A stretch of DNA of 64,000 nucleotides from Anseranas semipalmata (taxonomy: Eukaryota; Chordata; Aves; Anseriformes; Anseranatidae), in NCBI GenBank assembly GCA_013399115.1, contig VXAA01004004.1, positions 218,326 to 282,325 of the forward strand. Reading direction: 5' to 3'. Shown one piece after another: positions 22,661 through 34,380 of the stretch; position 1 is the stretch's first letter, and every line of letters begins with the position of its first letter. The notes under the pieces were generated by a model. That model saw nothing but the letters and a program-made list of their open reading frames with translations. It searched no databases and was not told where the DNA came from. The translations under genes were made by a program, and so were the position numbers.

Positions 22661-25600
22661 GAGTCCCACCCCAACGGGTCTCAAGGTTTTCACAAGAAAA
22701 GAAAAGCCTCAAAGGAAGTGATTTCTATTCAGGTGCCCATCGCTTCCAAGCAAAAACCCAGTATTTTTGCAAAAACAAAGGGAGGAATTCCTGCCCCTCC
22801 ACTGGCACTATCCTCATCCTCCTGCAAACGCAACCCAATTGCCCTCGCTGCCACCACGGCTCCTTGGGACGTCAGACCCAAGACGAGGACAAAGCCTATT
22901 TCATGGGTACCGCAGTGGCAGCAAGCCCCTGGCACGCTCACCAGTATTTTAAATAACTCCAAGACACACAAACAGTGGAGATGCCTTCACCTGTAGGGGC
23001 ACAACACATCCAACAGCAGCTAAGGACCAGCCGGTTGTTTAGACCTGCTGTAAGGCAAAACATTTAGGCATCTGATTTTTAATACTTGTCTGTATCTCTG
23101 TGTACGTCTACACGGAAACAATTTTTGAAGCGCATTAGAAAGCACAACCTGTGTGGAATCACCACATTTGTTGCCTTGCTTTCAGTAGAAGAAAGCCCGA
23201 AACGGAGGCTTTGCAATTTTTCAAATACAGAATTTCAGTTCTCAAGAGATCACTAATTTTTGCTTTGTTTTGTTTTTTTTTTAAAAAAAGTTATTTTGTA
23301 ACAAAAATATTGAATGTCTAAACTAAGTCAAAGTTAAACATGCCACTGCCAAACTTCTGCAAGGCCCAATCGCTATATTAAGAAAAGAGATCGTAAAACA
23401 AACGAAACTCCAAACAACATAACATCCATGATAACCCACATCCAACAGCAATACTTCTTTCGCTATGTGTAAATTTCTAATTATAACCACAGCAAAAAAA
23501 ATTGCTCCAAATCCAATCAGAATCGCTCCCACCTCATCCCAGGAGACTAAATTTACCCAATCACAATTTAAAAAATTCTTTCCATATGTTAATTATTTCT
23601 TGTAAAAGATTAACTCACTTCTCTTTTGTGTTACAGTAAAATCCATTTGAAAGGCTCGAACTCGGCCTCAGCTGAGCCCCGAATTATGGGACTTTTCCAC
23701 GTTTCAAGCCCAAAATAGATGCTTGCAAAGCCAGATGTGAACCCAAGCAAACTTTTACCCAGTCAGGCCTGTCCTCATCAGCAATCGCACATATTGGTCA
23801 ATGGCTGTTTAAATGTTCAGCTGGGACAAGGATGAACACGAAATTATTTATTGATGTCCACCCAAGGCAAAGAGAGCACGTGAGAACCTTGCCAGGAAAG
23901 ACGCTTGGTTTCAGGTCCAGTCGCTACTCCGTGTGGATGAAGACGAAGACATCGGTGATTCAGGCGGTTTCTGTTGGTCCTTCTCATGCCCCAGCTCCTC
24001 CTTCCTGACCCTCAGCCCACGCAAGCTCTGCTATCACAAACCCAAGCTGGGGCCAGTCCCGAAACGTGCCCTCCTGCAGCCGAACCGAGCTGGTACCCAA
24101 GAGGACAAGCGCTGACTCAACGTGGGTTTTATGTATTTTTTTGGTTTATCTCAGTCCTGAAGGGCCAAAATGGCACAAAACGTTCTTGCCTGCCTGCGGA
24201 GCAGTCACAGAGACAGCTTGGGACTGAAGGAGAGAACTCCTGCTTCCAACAGAGCGGGAGCACTCAGCTGCCTCCAGTCCCATAAACTTAAACCGATCCA
24301 TAAGACTGTTTGCTTTGTCAATACGAAAGTACAGCATAAAGCCTTCAGGCACCAGTTAAATCTCAACATCATTGTATTTATAGTTATGAATAATAAGAGC
24401 TTTTCCACAGCACTACAGTGGCAAGGCATAATTCAACAGAAATTCAATTTTTAAAGGATGATGAATTGTGATACAGTGAGATTTTTATGCTCCTATGACT
24501 ATTAAGAAGCCCATGATATTCATTTTAGTAAAGTAAAAATTGACTATGGCAAAGTATTGCTCACGACTCTGGTAAGAGCACCACTGCTGGCATCTGCACG
24601 GATCTCCATCGCAGCAGGCAAAAGAGGTGGGCAAGTTCAGATGTCTCCTGGGCTGTGTCACCACTGATGTCAGCTGCGAGTCTGGAAAGCACTGAGCATC
24701 AGTGTCCTCCTGAGCACCTCCCGTAAGAGGCTCACTCCTCCCTGCATCACACCACACCGTGCTAATTCTGCGACTCTCCCTTTCCAAAAATTCTTTTGCA
24801 TTTCTCCCTCGGATTCATCGATAACGGCTCAAAGACCCATTTAAAAGCCTTCTCCAGCCTTTCTCCCATCTACTCGTCATCTAGCCCATCTCTTTGGCAA
24901 CAACCCAAGGAGCACGACAATAACTCCTGCACAGACGGCACTTTGCTCGCCGTGGATCTACTCTCTCACCTGTTGGTTCTTCTTGAGAATCACACAAGTT
25001 TTTTCCCAATTAGGATTCTGTGTTAGCTTACTCAGTGTTCCTACAGTACCTCTTCTTAAGTCACGCACTGCTTTTGCTTCCGCAGACCCAAACTCCCTTC
25101 TTTTGTTCATCTCTCCAGACCACGAGTCAATCATCTGCTCCTTAAAGCACCACCAGAATCCACCTCCTGAGGCTTTGTCCCCTTAGCACAAACCAGCCGC
25201 CAGGATGAATCACGGCAGCAGAATTGATGCCCTGACTGTGGCAGTGCCATAATCAGCTGAAAGGGAGAAAGAGACGAAGAAATTCTGAAGTGAGCAATTA
25301 CTGGCCAGCCCGTGCAGGAGGATGCTTCTGCTTAATTTGATCAGCTGGTGGCTGGCTTTTACCCTAAACTACGGGGGTTTCTCTCTTTAATAAAACTTTT
25401 ATGCCCAATCTATATTAACCATGAAGGCTTGCAGCATCCAAATAAAGATGCTTTAAAATTCTGACGCTCTTACTTATCGCTGATTTCCAGCAGTAGGCTC
25501 CATATCTACAGCTGTGTGTCATTTTAAAGGGACTGATTCACCACCAGGCTTCATTTTACCCCCAAATAAAGGCAACAACACGTTCCAGCCCAATGCCTGA

Positions 25601-28362
25601 AAAACAAATGCTTATTCACAGACCTCCACACAAACTGGCTTGTGCTTAGGCAGAGCACCCTGCAGCCAAGCTCTTTGCTGCCACAGGGCCCTACTTAAAT
25701 CTAGAAATCGGCCCCCTGGGCTGACTCCTGGCAATGCATTGCCAGGATTTTCAGCACGGGGTAGGGTCAGATGCTCACCATGACCAATGAGGACACACAC
25801 ACGCCGTGGGACCCAGACCCCTGCTCCACCACAAGCTCTCCCATCACATTTTGCAAACATCCAGCAGAGCCAAGTTCTCCATCCCTTCCACTGCTGCTTA
25901 ATTGTCAAGGACAGACACACAGACCATCGGAGAAATACCTGAAACATGTTAAATAAGGAGCATAATGTCAAAAGATGGAAAAGGCGTAGGTACAGTCCTT
26001 CTGCACCCAGCATTATGTACTCCAGCTTCTCATCTATCTCCCAACCACCTCCACGGGATTCCCACGGCCCACCCTCTCCTCCTCTATCTTCACAGCCCCC
26101 CGTGCCAGAGCCCGGCCAAGACACCAAGTAGGTCTTGCTACCTCGAGCGCTCCCCAGTGCCCGCCACCCCCATACACGCTCAAAAACTCTTATTCCCTTC
26201 TAAATCTCGATTCAAGGCTTTTCAGCTTTTGGAGTCTTCCAATTGAGTTTAATGGTCTTTGGAAAAGGCTCGCTGAGCCTCTTCATGATGCTCCACAGCA
26301 CACGTGGTTCTCATCTAACAAAACCTTTTGTAGGCAACGTGCTGGTCCAACAACAGGGCACCTCTGCCCTGATGTAGCCTGACCTGCTACAGGTGCACCG
26401 GGAACACCGGCTCTGCCTGTATGGGTCAGACGTACCCAGTGAACACCGACCACGTTCCTCGCTGAGAGAACACCCTGAGGTCTGCCTGGAGAGCCAACGG
26501 ACTGCTAAAAACCAGAGCTAAGGTGGGAAGACTCATTGGGAGATTTGATGACTTTCACAGCCATTCATCCAATGGGCGCAGGCTGCCAGCAGCTCTGGAG
26601 GTAGGTAACCCATTCCTGGCCACCAAAACCCCATCACCTGGTGGCAACCAGGAGGAGGCACAGACCTGACCCTCACGCCTACCATCCCCTCCACGACACT
26701 GCCAGAAGCGCTTTGCATCAGTAATAAACAGGTATCTTTGAAACCCAGATCGAGCCAGGAGCCATGCAGACACCTAAAACTTTACACCGCTTTCAACCCA
26801 ATCCAAATCAAGAGTTGCAGGTGGCTGCGGTGATCAGCAATGCCACCCCCATGCCCAGCCACCTCATCCACACGAAAGCAGCTTGGGCTGCTCCGTCGGT
26901 GAGAACACAGCCGTGACCACGAGCAGGGCGGGAGGACACCTGTCCCTGCAGTCCCCATGGGCTATCCCCACGCCTCCAGGTCCTCCTCCTCGTACTCCTT
27001 TCAGATTCTCAAACAAGGACTGGGTTTTTGGTGGGCGTCCCTGCCACGTCCTGCTACACCAAATGGCAACGGGTCAGAGCACAAGGAAGCAGTAGCGTGG
27101 ACTCTCGACACAGATGAAGCTTCTAAACCAGCTCACAGCTCAGTCGGCCTCCATAGGCATCACATAGCACAGGCCTTCCTAACCAAAATGGGAGGGAAAA
27201 CACAATCACGAGGAAATGGAAGTTACCGTGGGATGTTGCCAGGGCAAAGAGAGGCTTGGACACGCCACAGCAGTTTCTCCTTCAACTCTCATACCCGTGG
27301 CAGATCCAAGGAACAGACACACCTCAGACAGAACAGCACGGGGAAAGGATTCAACTTTGTTTTTCTGCAGGTGTGGATACCCTGTGCCAACCCAGCTAAA
27401 AACATCTTAACAAGACATTCATCCTGTGTGTCTTCTTCTGGGAACGAAGAAAGAAAACCAGCCTTGTCAAACGGACTTGGCATTATATCCTGATAAGATT
27501 TATGGCCTTGGTTGAGAAAGATAACTATTTTAGCATAAGAGACTCAGACTTTTGCAGGGCCTGCTATTGCACAAGATGCTGATTCAAAAAAAAAAAAAAA
27601 AAAAACAGCCCTAGTACAGAAATCAATGTAAACACATACTAAGTGGATTAAAAACTGGCTATTTGATAAATATTGAAAACTAACTGTAATAGGGAATCCT
27701 TATTTCTTCTAAGAGAAAACAGTCCCTGAAAGGATTTGGTATCTATCAGTGATTTACAAGCAGCCAGAAAATCATTTCCAGTCATGTTTGCAGAGATCAT
27801 AAAATTAAAAATTAGTTGCACATAATTAAAAAGGACAGGTCTCTAATACAATGCCATCTGGATCGATGGGTGTGCTGGACTCGCTTAAACAAGATGCATT
27901 TTTCTGCGGCCAAACACAAGGTTGTACAACTAGAAAAAACAACAATAAGCAGCAGATGGACAGCGTCCTGGAAGAGCGACTGGAAAGCGCTCAGTTCTGG
28001 TGCAGGAAACCAAAGGGACCCCTGCTGCCTGCATGGGGCCGTGGAGGAGCATAGGGGGTGTTCAGCGCGGGGAGACGAGGCTGTGCGACACAGTGACACC
28101 CCCAGTGACATCGTTACTTTGTGCTGTTTCCATTTCTTTTGCCCTTTCACGTGCAGCAATGACAAACTGGAAGGGAAAGAGGCACAATCATATCCTTCAT
28201 GGATATGAAATATGCCCATCCCTCCTCACTGACTATGGACATGGACATCTAAACCTGGGAGAGAGTAATAGCATTGCCAGAGTCTTAATAGCAGAGTTAC
28301 ATACCTTTTCCTAAGAAAAACTTCAGGCCAACCAAAAACCATGGGCTTGACTCTGGAATTGC
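22661..28362. other. Non-coding, nothing recognised except a poly-A run
   Basis: No gene, RNA or named repeat could be supported. An A20 run lies at 27586-27605. A hydrophobic minus-strand frame at about 23323-23590 is AT-rich, lacks splice support and is treated as chance. Confidence 0.5.
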
Positions 28363-28440
28363 TGCCCTGGGCAGCACAGGAGGTTGTGGCTGGATGATCA
28401 CAACGAGCCTTTCCAGCCTTGAAAGCTACAAATCCATGAG
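28363..28440 (+). mobile_element. CR1-like LINE 3' end, degraded
   Basis: The segment reads gctggatgatca, then gcctttccagcctt, then tacaaatccatgag. This parallels the CR1 3' end, in which 'ggatgatct...ttccaacctt' is followed by a short ATTCTATG-type terminal repeat. It is diverged and short, so the family call is tentative. Confidence 0.45.
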
Positions 28441-29565
28441 AGGTGAACAGAGCATCATCTGGACTAGTGCCATTCAGACTTTAAAGCCAGCCTCACTTTC
28501 CTCAGTCTTTCCTGGACTGAATGATTGCAGTCCAAGAGCCTGTTTATTTTTGCTGAATTGGTCAGATGGGTTCCTATCAAAAACAAAGCTAATTCTCCAG
28601 CAAATTTGACTGCATTTAACAAAAATCTGCATAGCTTGGACTCAAGGATCCTAACTTACGTTTGCAGAACCCCGGGAAAGAAAGAAGAACGAGCTAGCAA
28701 TTATTTTTTTCCCACTTTATGTCTTATAAACCCCTTTTCCTCCTTGGCTGCCCAATTTATTTTTTATTACTGCCCTAGATGGCAGCTCCAGAAATGAAAC
28801 ACTTAACCTCTGCAAGTTGCTTCTCTTAATGAATACGCAGCAGTTTGCTATTCATTACATCCAAAAGGAAAAGCCAAATCTGTTTCTGCTGCATTAGCCA
28901 GCACGGCTGTTAAACGCTGCACAGAGAGTAGTCATGGCGACCTCCTCGGAAAGGAAAACCGGACTTTTCCAAGGGCTATTGTCAGCGCTCAAAAAAAAAC
29001 AAAATAGAAGCAACTTTTTTTTTTGTATTGCTACTTTGGAAGCAAATTCAATGCCAGTGAAAGATGGCAGACTGACAGCAGTAAAGAATGAGTTTGTCCA
29101 CAGACCACGCACGATATACTCAAGGTGTTGAGAGAGTTTCCATACGTGGTTTATTGTTGGAGTACCTCCAACTGTGACCTGGAAATAACCACCTTTAAAA
29201 TGACGGTTTGATCTCCGTGTGTGCCACAATCCTTGGCCTCTCTGCTAAGTCTACTGGTCAATGTCCAACTGGCTGCTGATCTACAGCCATGACAAATCTG
29301 TAAAGGCTACAAGGACAGAGCCATGTCGAAGCTATGTATTTTTTCTGTGTCTAAAGAGGACAAAGACAAGCCAAATGAAGATAACTTCTATGGGAAGAGG
29401 GCTCCAGAGACTCAATAAACTTCATTCAATTACTCTAACCATTCAAAGCTATGAGACACTCCAGAATGTCTAAAACAGCCCGATGTCTCCCAAACACTAG
29501 TTAATATTGACAAGTTTGATGTGAGTTGATGAAGGCATTTCTCTTGAGTTCTTGTGCTGGGAAAT
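28441..29565. other. Non-coding, nothing recognised
   Basis: This is AT-rich ordinary sequence with an A run near 28990 and a T run near 29018. No gene or repeat is supported. Confidence 0.5.
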
Positions 29566-29690
29566 CTAAGACAGATTATACAACTTGCCCAGAGACACAC
29601 AAAAAGATTTTGTGAGAACCAGACACTTGTCTTTTGAATTTCAGTCTTGTGTTTTATTCGTAAAATCACTCCTTCATTTTGGAGAGGTTA
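29566..29690 (-). mobile_element. MIR/L2-like tail, antisense, diverged
   Basis: The plus strand contains caacttgcccagagacacac, then an 'aaccagacac...tttgaatttcag' stretch. This parallels the antisense MIR/L2 tail 'aacttgcccaaggtcacac...agaaccaggattcgaac'. The order and spacing fit an ancient core-SINE/L2 remnant of the kind shared across amniotes. It is degraded, and a repeat library search is needed to confirm it. Confidence 0.4.
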
Positions 29691-30011
29691 TCTAAGCGCC
29701 TAGGGTCATCCCCAGCCTCTCCTGGGCAGTCAAAACATCAAAAAGCCATCAGGCACAACCTGGCCAGTAAAAGGAAAAATATCAAGAGCACTCCAAACAG
29801 CTTATTGCCACTGCAATTATTCTTAAATGAAAACGGGGTCATTTGATTGCTTTCCAAAGCTAAGGAGGGTGTTCCAGGATGGAGGGATCCAGGTGATGAA
29901 CTCAGTGATGGAGAACACTATCCAAAGAGCATTAACGTAGACTGACACAAAAGCAACTGTGATCTATAACCAGTGACTGGTCCTCGGGGTCTGCTGATAG
30001 CTTTCTCTCAG

Positions 30012-30072
30012 AATAAATAAATAAATAGATAGATAAATAAATAAATAAATAGATGATAGATAAGTAAATAAA
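30012..30072 (+). repeat. (ATAA)n microsatellite with GATA interruptions
   Basis: Tandem aataaata units are interrupted by agatagat and gatgatagat, spanning about 60 bases. It is a typical, probably polymorphic tetranucleotide tract. Confidence 0.9.
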
Positions 30073-31049
30073 GGTTTCCATGAGTCTTCCCATGTGGCAG
30101 GTAACACAATCAGACACTGCAATCACTGCCACTGAACAGAATCACAAACTCAACAAGCAGAAGCATCAAAGAGTTGCCACAGCTTCCTGCTTCTACCAAA
30201 CGTGACATTTGGGCTTGGCAAAAATATATAAATGTCCCAGACCCGAAAGTCAGTTCTGGCATCTCTCGGCTAAACACCAAACAAGAGTCCAGACCCCAAA
30301 CCACCCACCTCTGGCTCTCCACCAAGGTCCAGCATTCAAACGGCCCCAAGTCACCCTGAGTGTCCCCTCTTGGGACAGAAGCGGTGCTTCCCACCCCATT
30401 CTGGTAACTAACCTAGTGGATTTGTTCTTCCGTTAACTGGAGGTATCCTCAATTCCTGTCCAGCCACGCAGTGCAGCTACAGAGCTTTTATGGCCAGCTG
30501 TGACAGTGCTCTTCCAGGAATAGCAGGCAATGACACTTGCAGAGGTGGCTTGGCAACCAAACGCATTGGCCAGGCATCGAATAGTGGCCGACACGCACTG
30601 CTTGGCATGTAAGGTGCCAGATCAACTACTGCTGGTCTTAAGGCTCTAATCCATGTCTTCGCAAAGCCAACACAACTACTGTTTTCCTCCTGCAACATGT
30701 AGGAAAACACAAAATCTGAACACAAAGCATAAATCCGAACCCAGTAAACCCCTTGATGTTGGTGAGCGTAACATTTGTTTTCCTCTGGATATATTCCATG
30801 TCTTTGAGGTAAGTGGCAAACACTGCTGAAGAACCTGGACAGAGTTCCCACTCCCTGTCACCCACACCTTTGGGTCTCACCTGTTACCACCAGTCTGCAC
30901 CAGCATTCACTCGTTTTTTAATGAGCTATGTAACAAATCAAACAAAATAAGCTGATAGAAAGGGCAGCCACACCTGCCACACAGACCTCGCACTCTTCAA
31001 CGCCTTACCCACACACACCACAAAGCTGTCTCATTTCCCATATACTTAT
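30073..31049. other. Non-coding, nothing recognised
   Basis: This stretch has ordinary composition. It ends in an acceptor-like sequence (cccatatacttatttgcag) at about 31037-31055. Confidence 0.5.
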
Positions 31050-31055
31050 TTGCAG

Positions 31056-31664
31056 GGCCAAATATTTACTCCACATTTTATTTTTTATGTATTAACCTTC
31101 CAGCACTACACAGTACCTATCTTCAAAGCTTCTGAATACCAGATGAGAAAATCCTACTTCAGATGGCACACTAGCCATTTAGCGGAGCAAGTGTCCATCC
31201 CAGGTAGTTCTAGGACAGATGAAGATTGCCAGAAACTCTACGATGAGGTTGTCTGCAACAGCCAACCCAGACTCTGCGACCATAATTTACTTCTAAAATT
31301 ACACATTTGGGCTCAAAGGTTTTTTGCCTTTACTGGCTTCCCTGACATTCAAACCTACCACCCCACAGCCACCATCGGGAGTCTTGACCACTGGGTAACG
31401 GTGGCCTTGTTCTCCTGCCAGCAACCCTGTCGCTGCTCAGATGTCCCCAGCACGGGCACGCAGACGGGCTGCAGAGCCAACAGGAGTCCTGGCCCGGCCG
31501 AGGCTCTCCGCCTTCTTGAAGACTGGAGGCTGGCTATGTTACAGCAGCATGCACAAGTGCTAGATAGCAAAAGCTTATTATATGAGAGGATACTTTTGAA
31601 AGCACCAGATAACGTGATTTTATCCTTTTTGCTTCCATTTTTGGAGCAGACAACACAAGCGTGA
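31056..31664 (+). other. 203-codon open frame after a splice-acceptor-like site
   Basis: An uninterrupted plus-strand frame of about 203 codons begins directly behind the acceptor-like ttatttgcag and ends with TGA at 31662-31664. The region is not very GC-rich, so an open frame of this length is less expected here than elsewhere. Near its end it contains LRLLEDWRLAMLQQHAQ and PFLEQTTQA, which look helical. I recognise no family, motif or signal peptide, and no donor or start is implied. It could be a terminal exon, an old retrocopy or chance, and I lean to chance or a non-coding exon. Confidence 0.15.
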
Positions 31665-34224
31665 TGTGCGAACACCTTCGCCTTTCACTTTTTCTCTTCT
31701 TTGCAGAGAGGAAAAGCCTCCGAGCAGAGCTCAGCGCCATCTGAAGAGGGCACCGATGCACTTGCAGAGCCCAGCCTGCAGCACTGAGCACTCGCAGGAC
31801 ATGCACCCAGCGATCCCACGTGCGAGGTGAGGCTCCAGGTATCCAGGTGCCCCCAGAGATTCAAAGCACAAACTTCAGCGTTTCTGCCCTGGAATCTGCC
31901 CTGGTTTCTGCCCCTTCAGAATTCTGCCCTGGGCACAGCTACGCGCTCGGCCTGAGAGCTGCCGCTACCAGCAGCTTCCTGACACGTGCTTCCCAGTGCC
32001 CGGCAAGGCACAGGAAAAAGGAAACACAAATTTTGAATCTACGAATAAACGTGACGTCCAACACTGAACCGAAAGATAAAGGCAACGTGTGACCCGTGTT
32101 TGGGAGTCCTACTTCAGCAGCAAGCAGGAGCTCGGGGAAGGGGAGGGAGCCACGCTGTGCCCCCTGCGCAGCGCTCCATCAGCCGGCACAGCACCGCTCG
32201 CCAGCTCTCTGAGCACGTCTCACCCCCTTCATGGGGCTGGAACGGGCATCCCCCTTCCACCGAGCAGCCAGAATGTTGTGCAGAGAGGAGGAGGAACACT
32301 GTCCTTCCTCTCAGCCAGAAGCAGGCAGCTCCGACACAGAGCTGTGCGCAGGAGCCGGAGGTCTCGGACCATCTCCACCAATTGCTGCTTGCTGAAACCC
32401 CTGCAGCAGGAGATGACGGGGCTCTTCATACCCACACTTCCAAGCAGATACAATCTTCCTGCTAGCCAACACCCAAAAAGTTTTGCATACGGACTGAATC
32501 CATTACCAACATCACTTTCATGACTGCAACGAACAGCGGCACCCTGCACCAGAATGAAAGCTGCTGGGCCCAAGAGAGGCTGTGGCCACAGCACCGGCCC
32601 CACCGCTGCGCTCTCCTGGATGCAGATGAAGGCTCGGGCTCCTCACCTCATTGCAGCCGTGCTCTCGGAGTGCTGGGGACTTCTCCAGAATAACCTCCCA
32701 TCCTCCAGCGGGCTGCCGCCGAGGGGCTGCATGGGCAAGAAGCACTGCCTTTGTGCTTGGTTCCTGTTGGCAGAAGTTTCTTTCATGAATTTAGCCAGTA
32801 GCTGCCTTCTTTACTATTTCACAAATATAAAACCTAATGCCAGATTCTCAAAAACAGACAGGAGGGAAGAAGCGTGAAGCATTCCCACAAAAAAACATTT
32901 AAAACATCTTACTTGGTGAAGCGACAACACATCGTGTACACAAAAGAAACGGAGAAGGAGCTGCTGGAAGGCCACCTGGAGAGCCCGGAGCCACCCACCC
33001 CTACATCCTGGTGCACAGCTCGGCAAACCCCTCTCGAGCTGCGAGCTGTCCCCGCTGGCTGGGAGCGTCGCTAGAAGCAGTAAATCATTTTGAAGCAGCA
33101 GCACAGCGAGGCCGCTCCTGGGTGCGGGACAATGCTGGCGAGCCTGGCCGGGTACCAGCAGCGGGATGGGACAGGATGGGACGGAGCGGGACGGCTGCCC
33201 GCAGCGCTGCTGCGACCGGCGGCAGAACGCGCCGCTCAGAGCCGCGCTCAGCACCAGAAACGGGCTGCAGCCACATCTCTGCTTTTGGTTTTTCTTTCCC
33301 CAAACCACACCCTGCACTGCCAGATCGCTGCACGAGGGAGTCAGGAGGGGTTTTTTGGTTTGGGGTTTTTTGGTGCTGTTTTTTTTTGTTTTGTTTTTNT
33401 GTTACCAAACGTCACCTTTCTGCCACGTGAGAAGGTGGGCTGAGAAAGATTCCTGAACCAAATCTTCACATTCAAGAGACTGTTAAAAACTGGCTGGCAG
33501 CCCTTAGTGCCAGCCGAGGCACTGAGCAGTCCCCAGCCTGTACACACACAACTACCTGCAACTTAAGGTACTCTCAAAATAAAAATAAAAATAAANTCGG
33601 GGGGGGGGGTGTTTGTTCGGTTTTTTAAGTGTAGCATACAAATGTAAGAACATTAAACCTGCTCTTCTTTAATTATTATCTTTCAAAGCCCAACGTGATA
33701 GCACTTTACCAAGCAAAACATTTCATTGAACTGCTCATCGTCTCAAGTATCCAAGAAAACAGCTGAAAAGGCTGACAGGAGACAGGTTTCATACTGTTAT
33801 CCAGCACTTGGACACTTCAAAAACAGTGCCAAATAATTTAACACTTGGTATCTATTATTTTTAAAGTGGTACAATTTGGAAAATCTGTTTCAGAATCTAC
33901 TAGAAATATTTTCATGATTTAATAAAGTTAAAATGAAAATAGCACTTAAGTTTAATCTTGCTTTCACACTGCTGCCTTCAAGATTTTACCACGCTGGAGG
34001 AGAAACAGAAAATGAAAAGCAAAAGTGATCTCAGCCTGTTTCACCTCTAAAATAATGGGGATACAAAAAACAAACAAAAAAGAGCTTTGCAGGATTTTTG
34101 CACTGCTTCACCCAGTTTTAACAACCTTTGCCCCTGCCAGTAGCATAAGAAAGGAGCTATCCAGTCCACTTCAGTGTTGGCTTTTCCCCAAAAAACTCCA
34201 GATCCCGTCAGAACCAGGTCACTT
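31665..34224. other. Non-coding, with two ambiguous bases
   Basis: A CpG-containing patch lies at about 33085-33260. Ambiguous bases (N) stand at 33399, inside a T-rich run, and at 33596, between an (AAAAT)n tract and an 11-base G run (33599-33609). No gene is supported. Confidence 0.5.
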
Positions 34225-34380
34225 CTGACAGCCCCGTGCCCCGTGCAGCTCCGGTAAGGGGCCGGGACCCAGGCCGGGGACACCCGAGCCTCCCCTTGGC
34301 CGCTCGGGTCCCGCTGGGCTCTCGCACAGCACCGGGCCGGCGCCCCGACCCCCGCCTCGTCCCGCACTGCACCGGATGGG
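34225..34380. promoter_or_regulatory. CpG island (small)
   Basis: About 18 CpG dinucleotides fall within 155 bases of very GC-rich sequence, flanked by ordinary DNA. A donor-like CCG|GTAAGGGG lies at about 34254 on the plus strand, but no convincing exon goes with it. This may be a promoter or enhancer of an unseen transcript. Confidence 0.4.

Noticed and set aside
23323..23590. Hydrophobic minus-strand frame resembling a membrane protein
   Set aside because: Hydrophobic residues come from AT-rich codons. There is no splice support, start context or recognisable family, and I saw no mitochondrial-gene match that would indicate a nuclear mitochondrial insertion.
24780..25190. Possible old LINE or LTR fragment
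   Set aside because: A pyrimidine-rich look on one strand suggested a repeat, but no ordered family words could be matched on either strand.
27586..27605. A20 run as the 3' end of a retroposed copy
   Set aside because: I found no gene-like body upstream and no target-site duplication. The same was true of the A19 run at 21551, the T18 run at 50609 and the A18 run at 62817.
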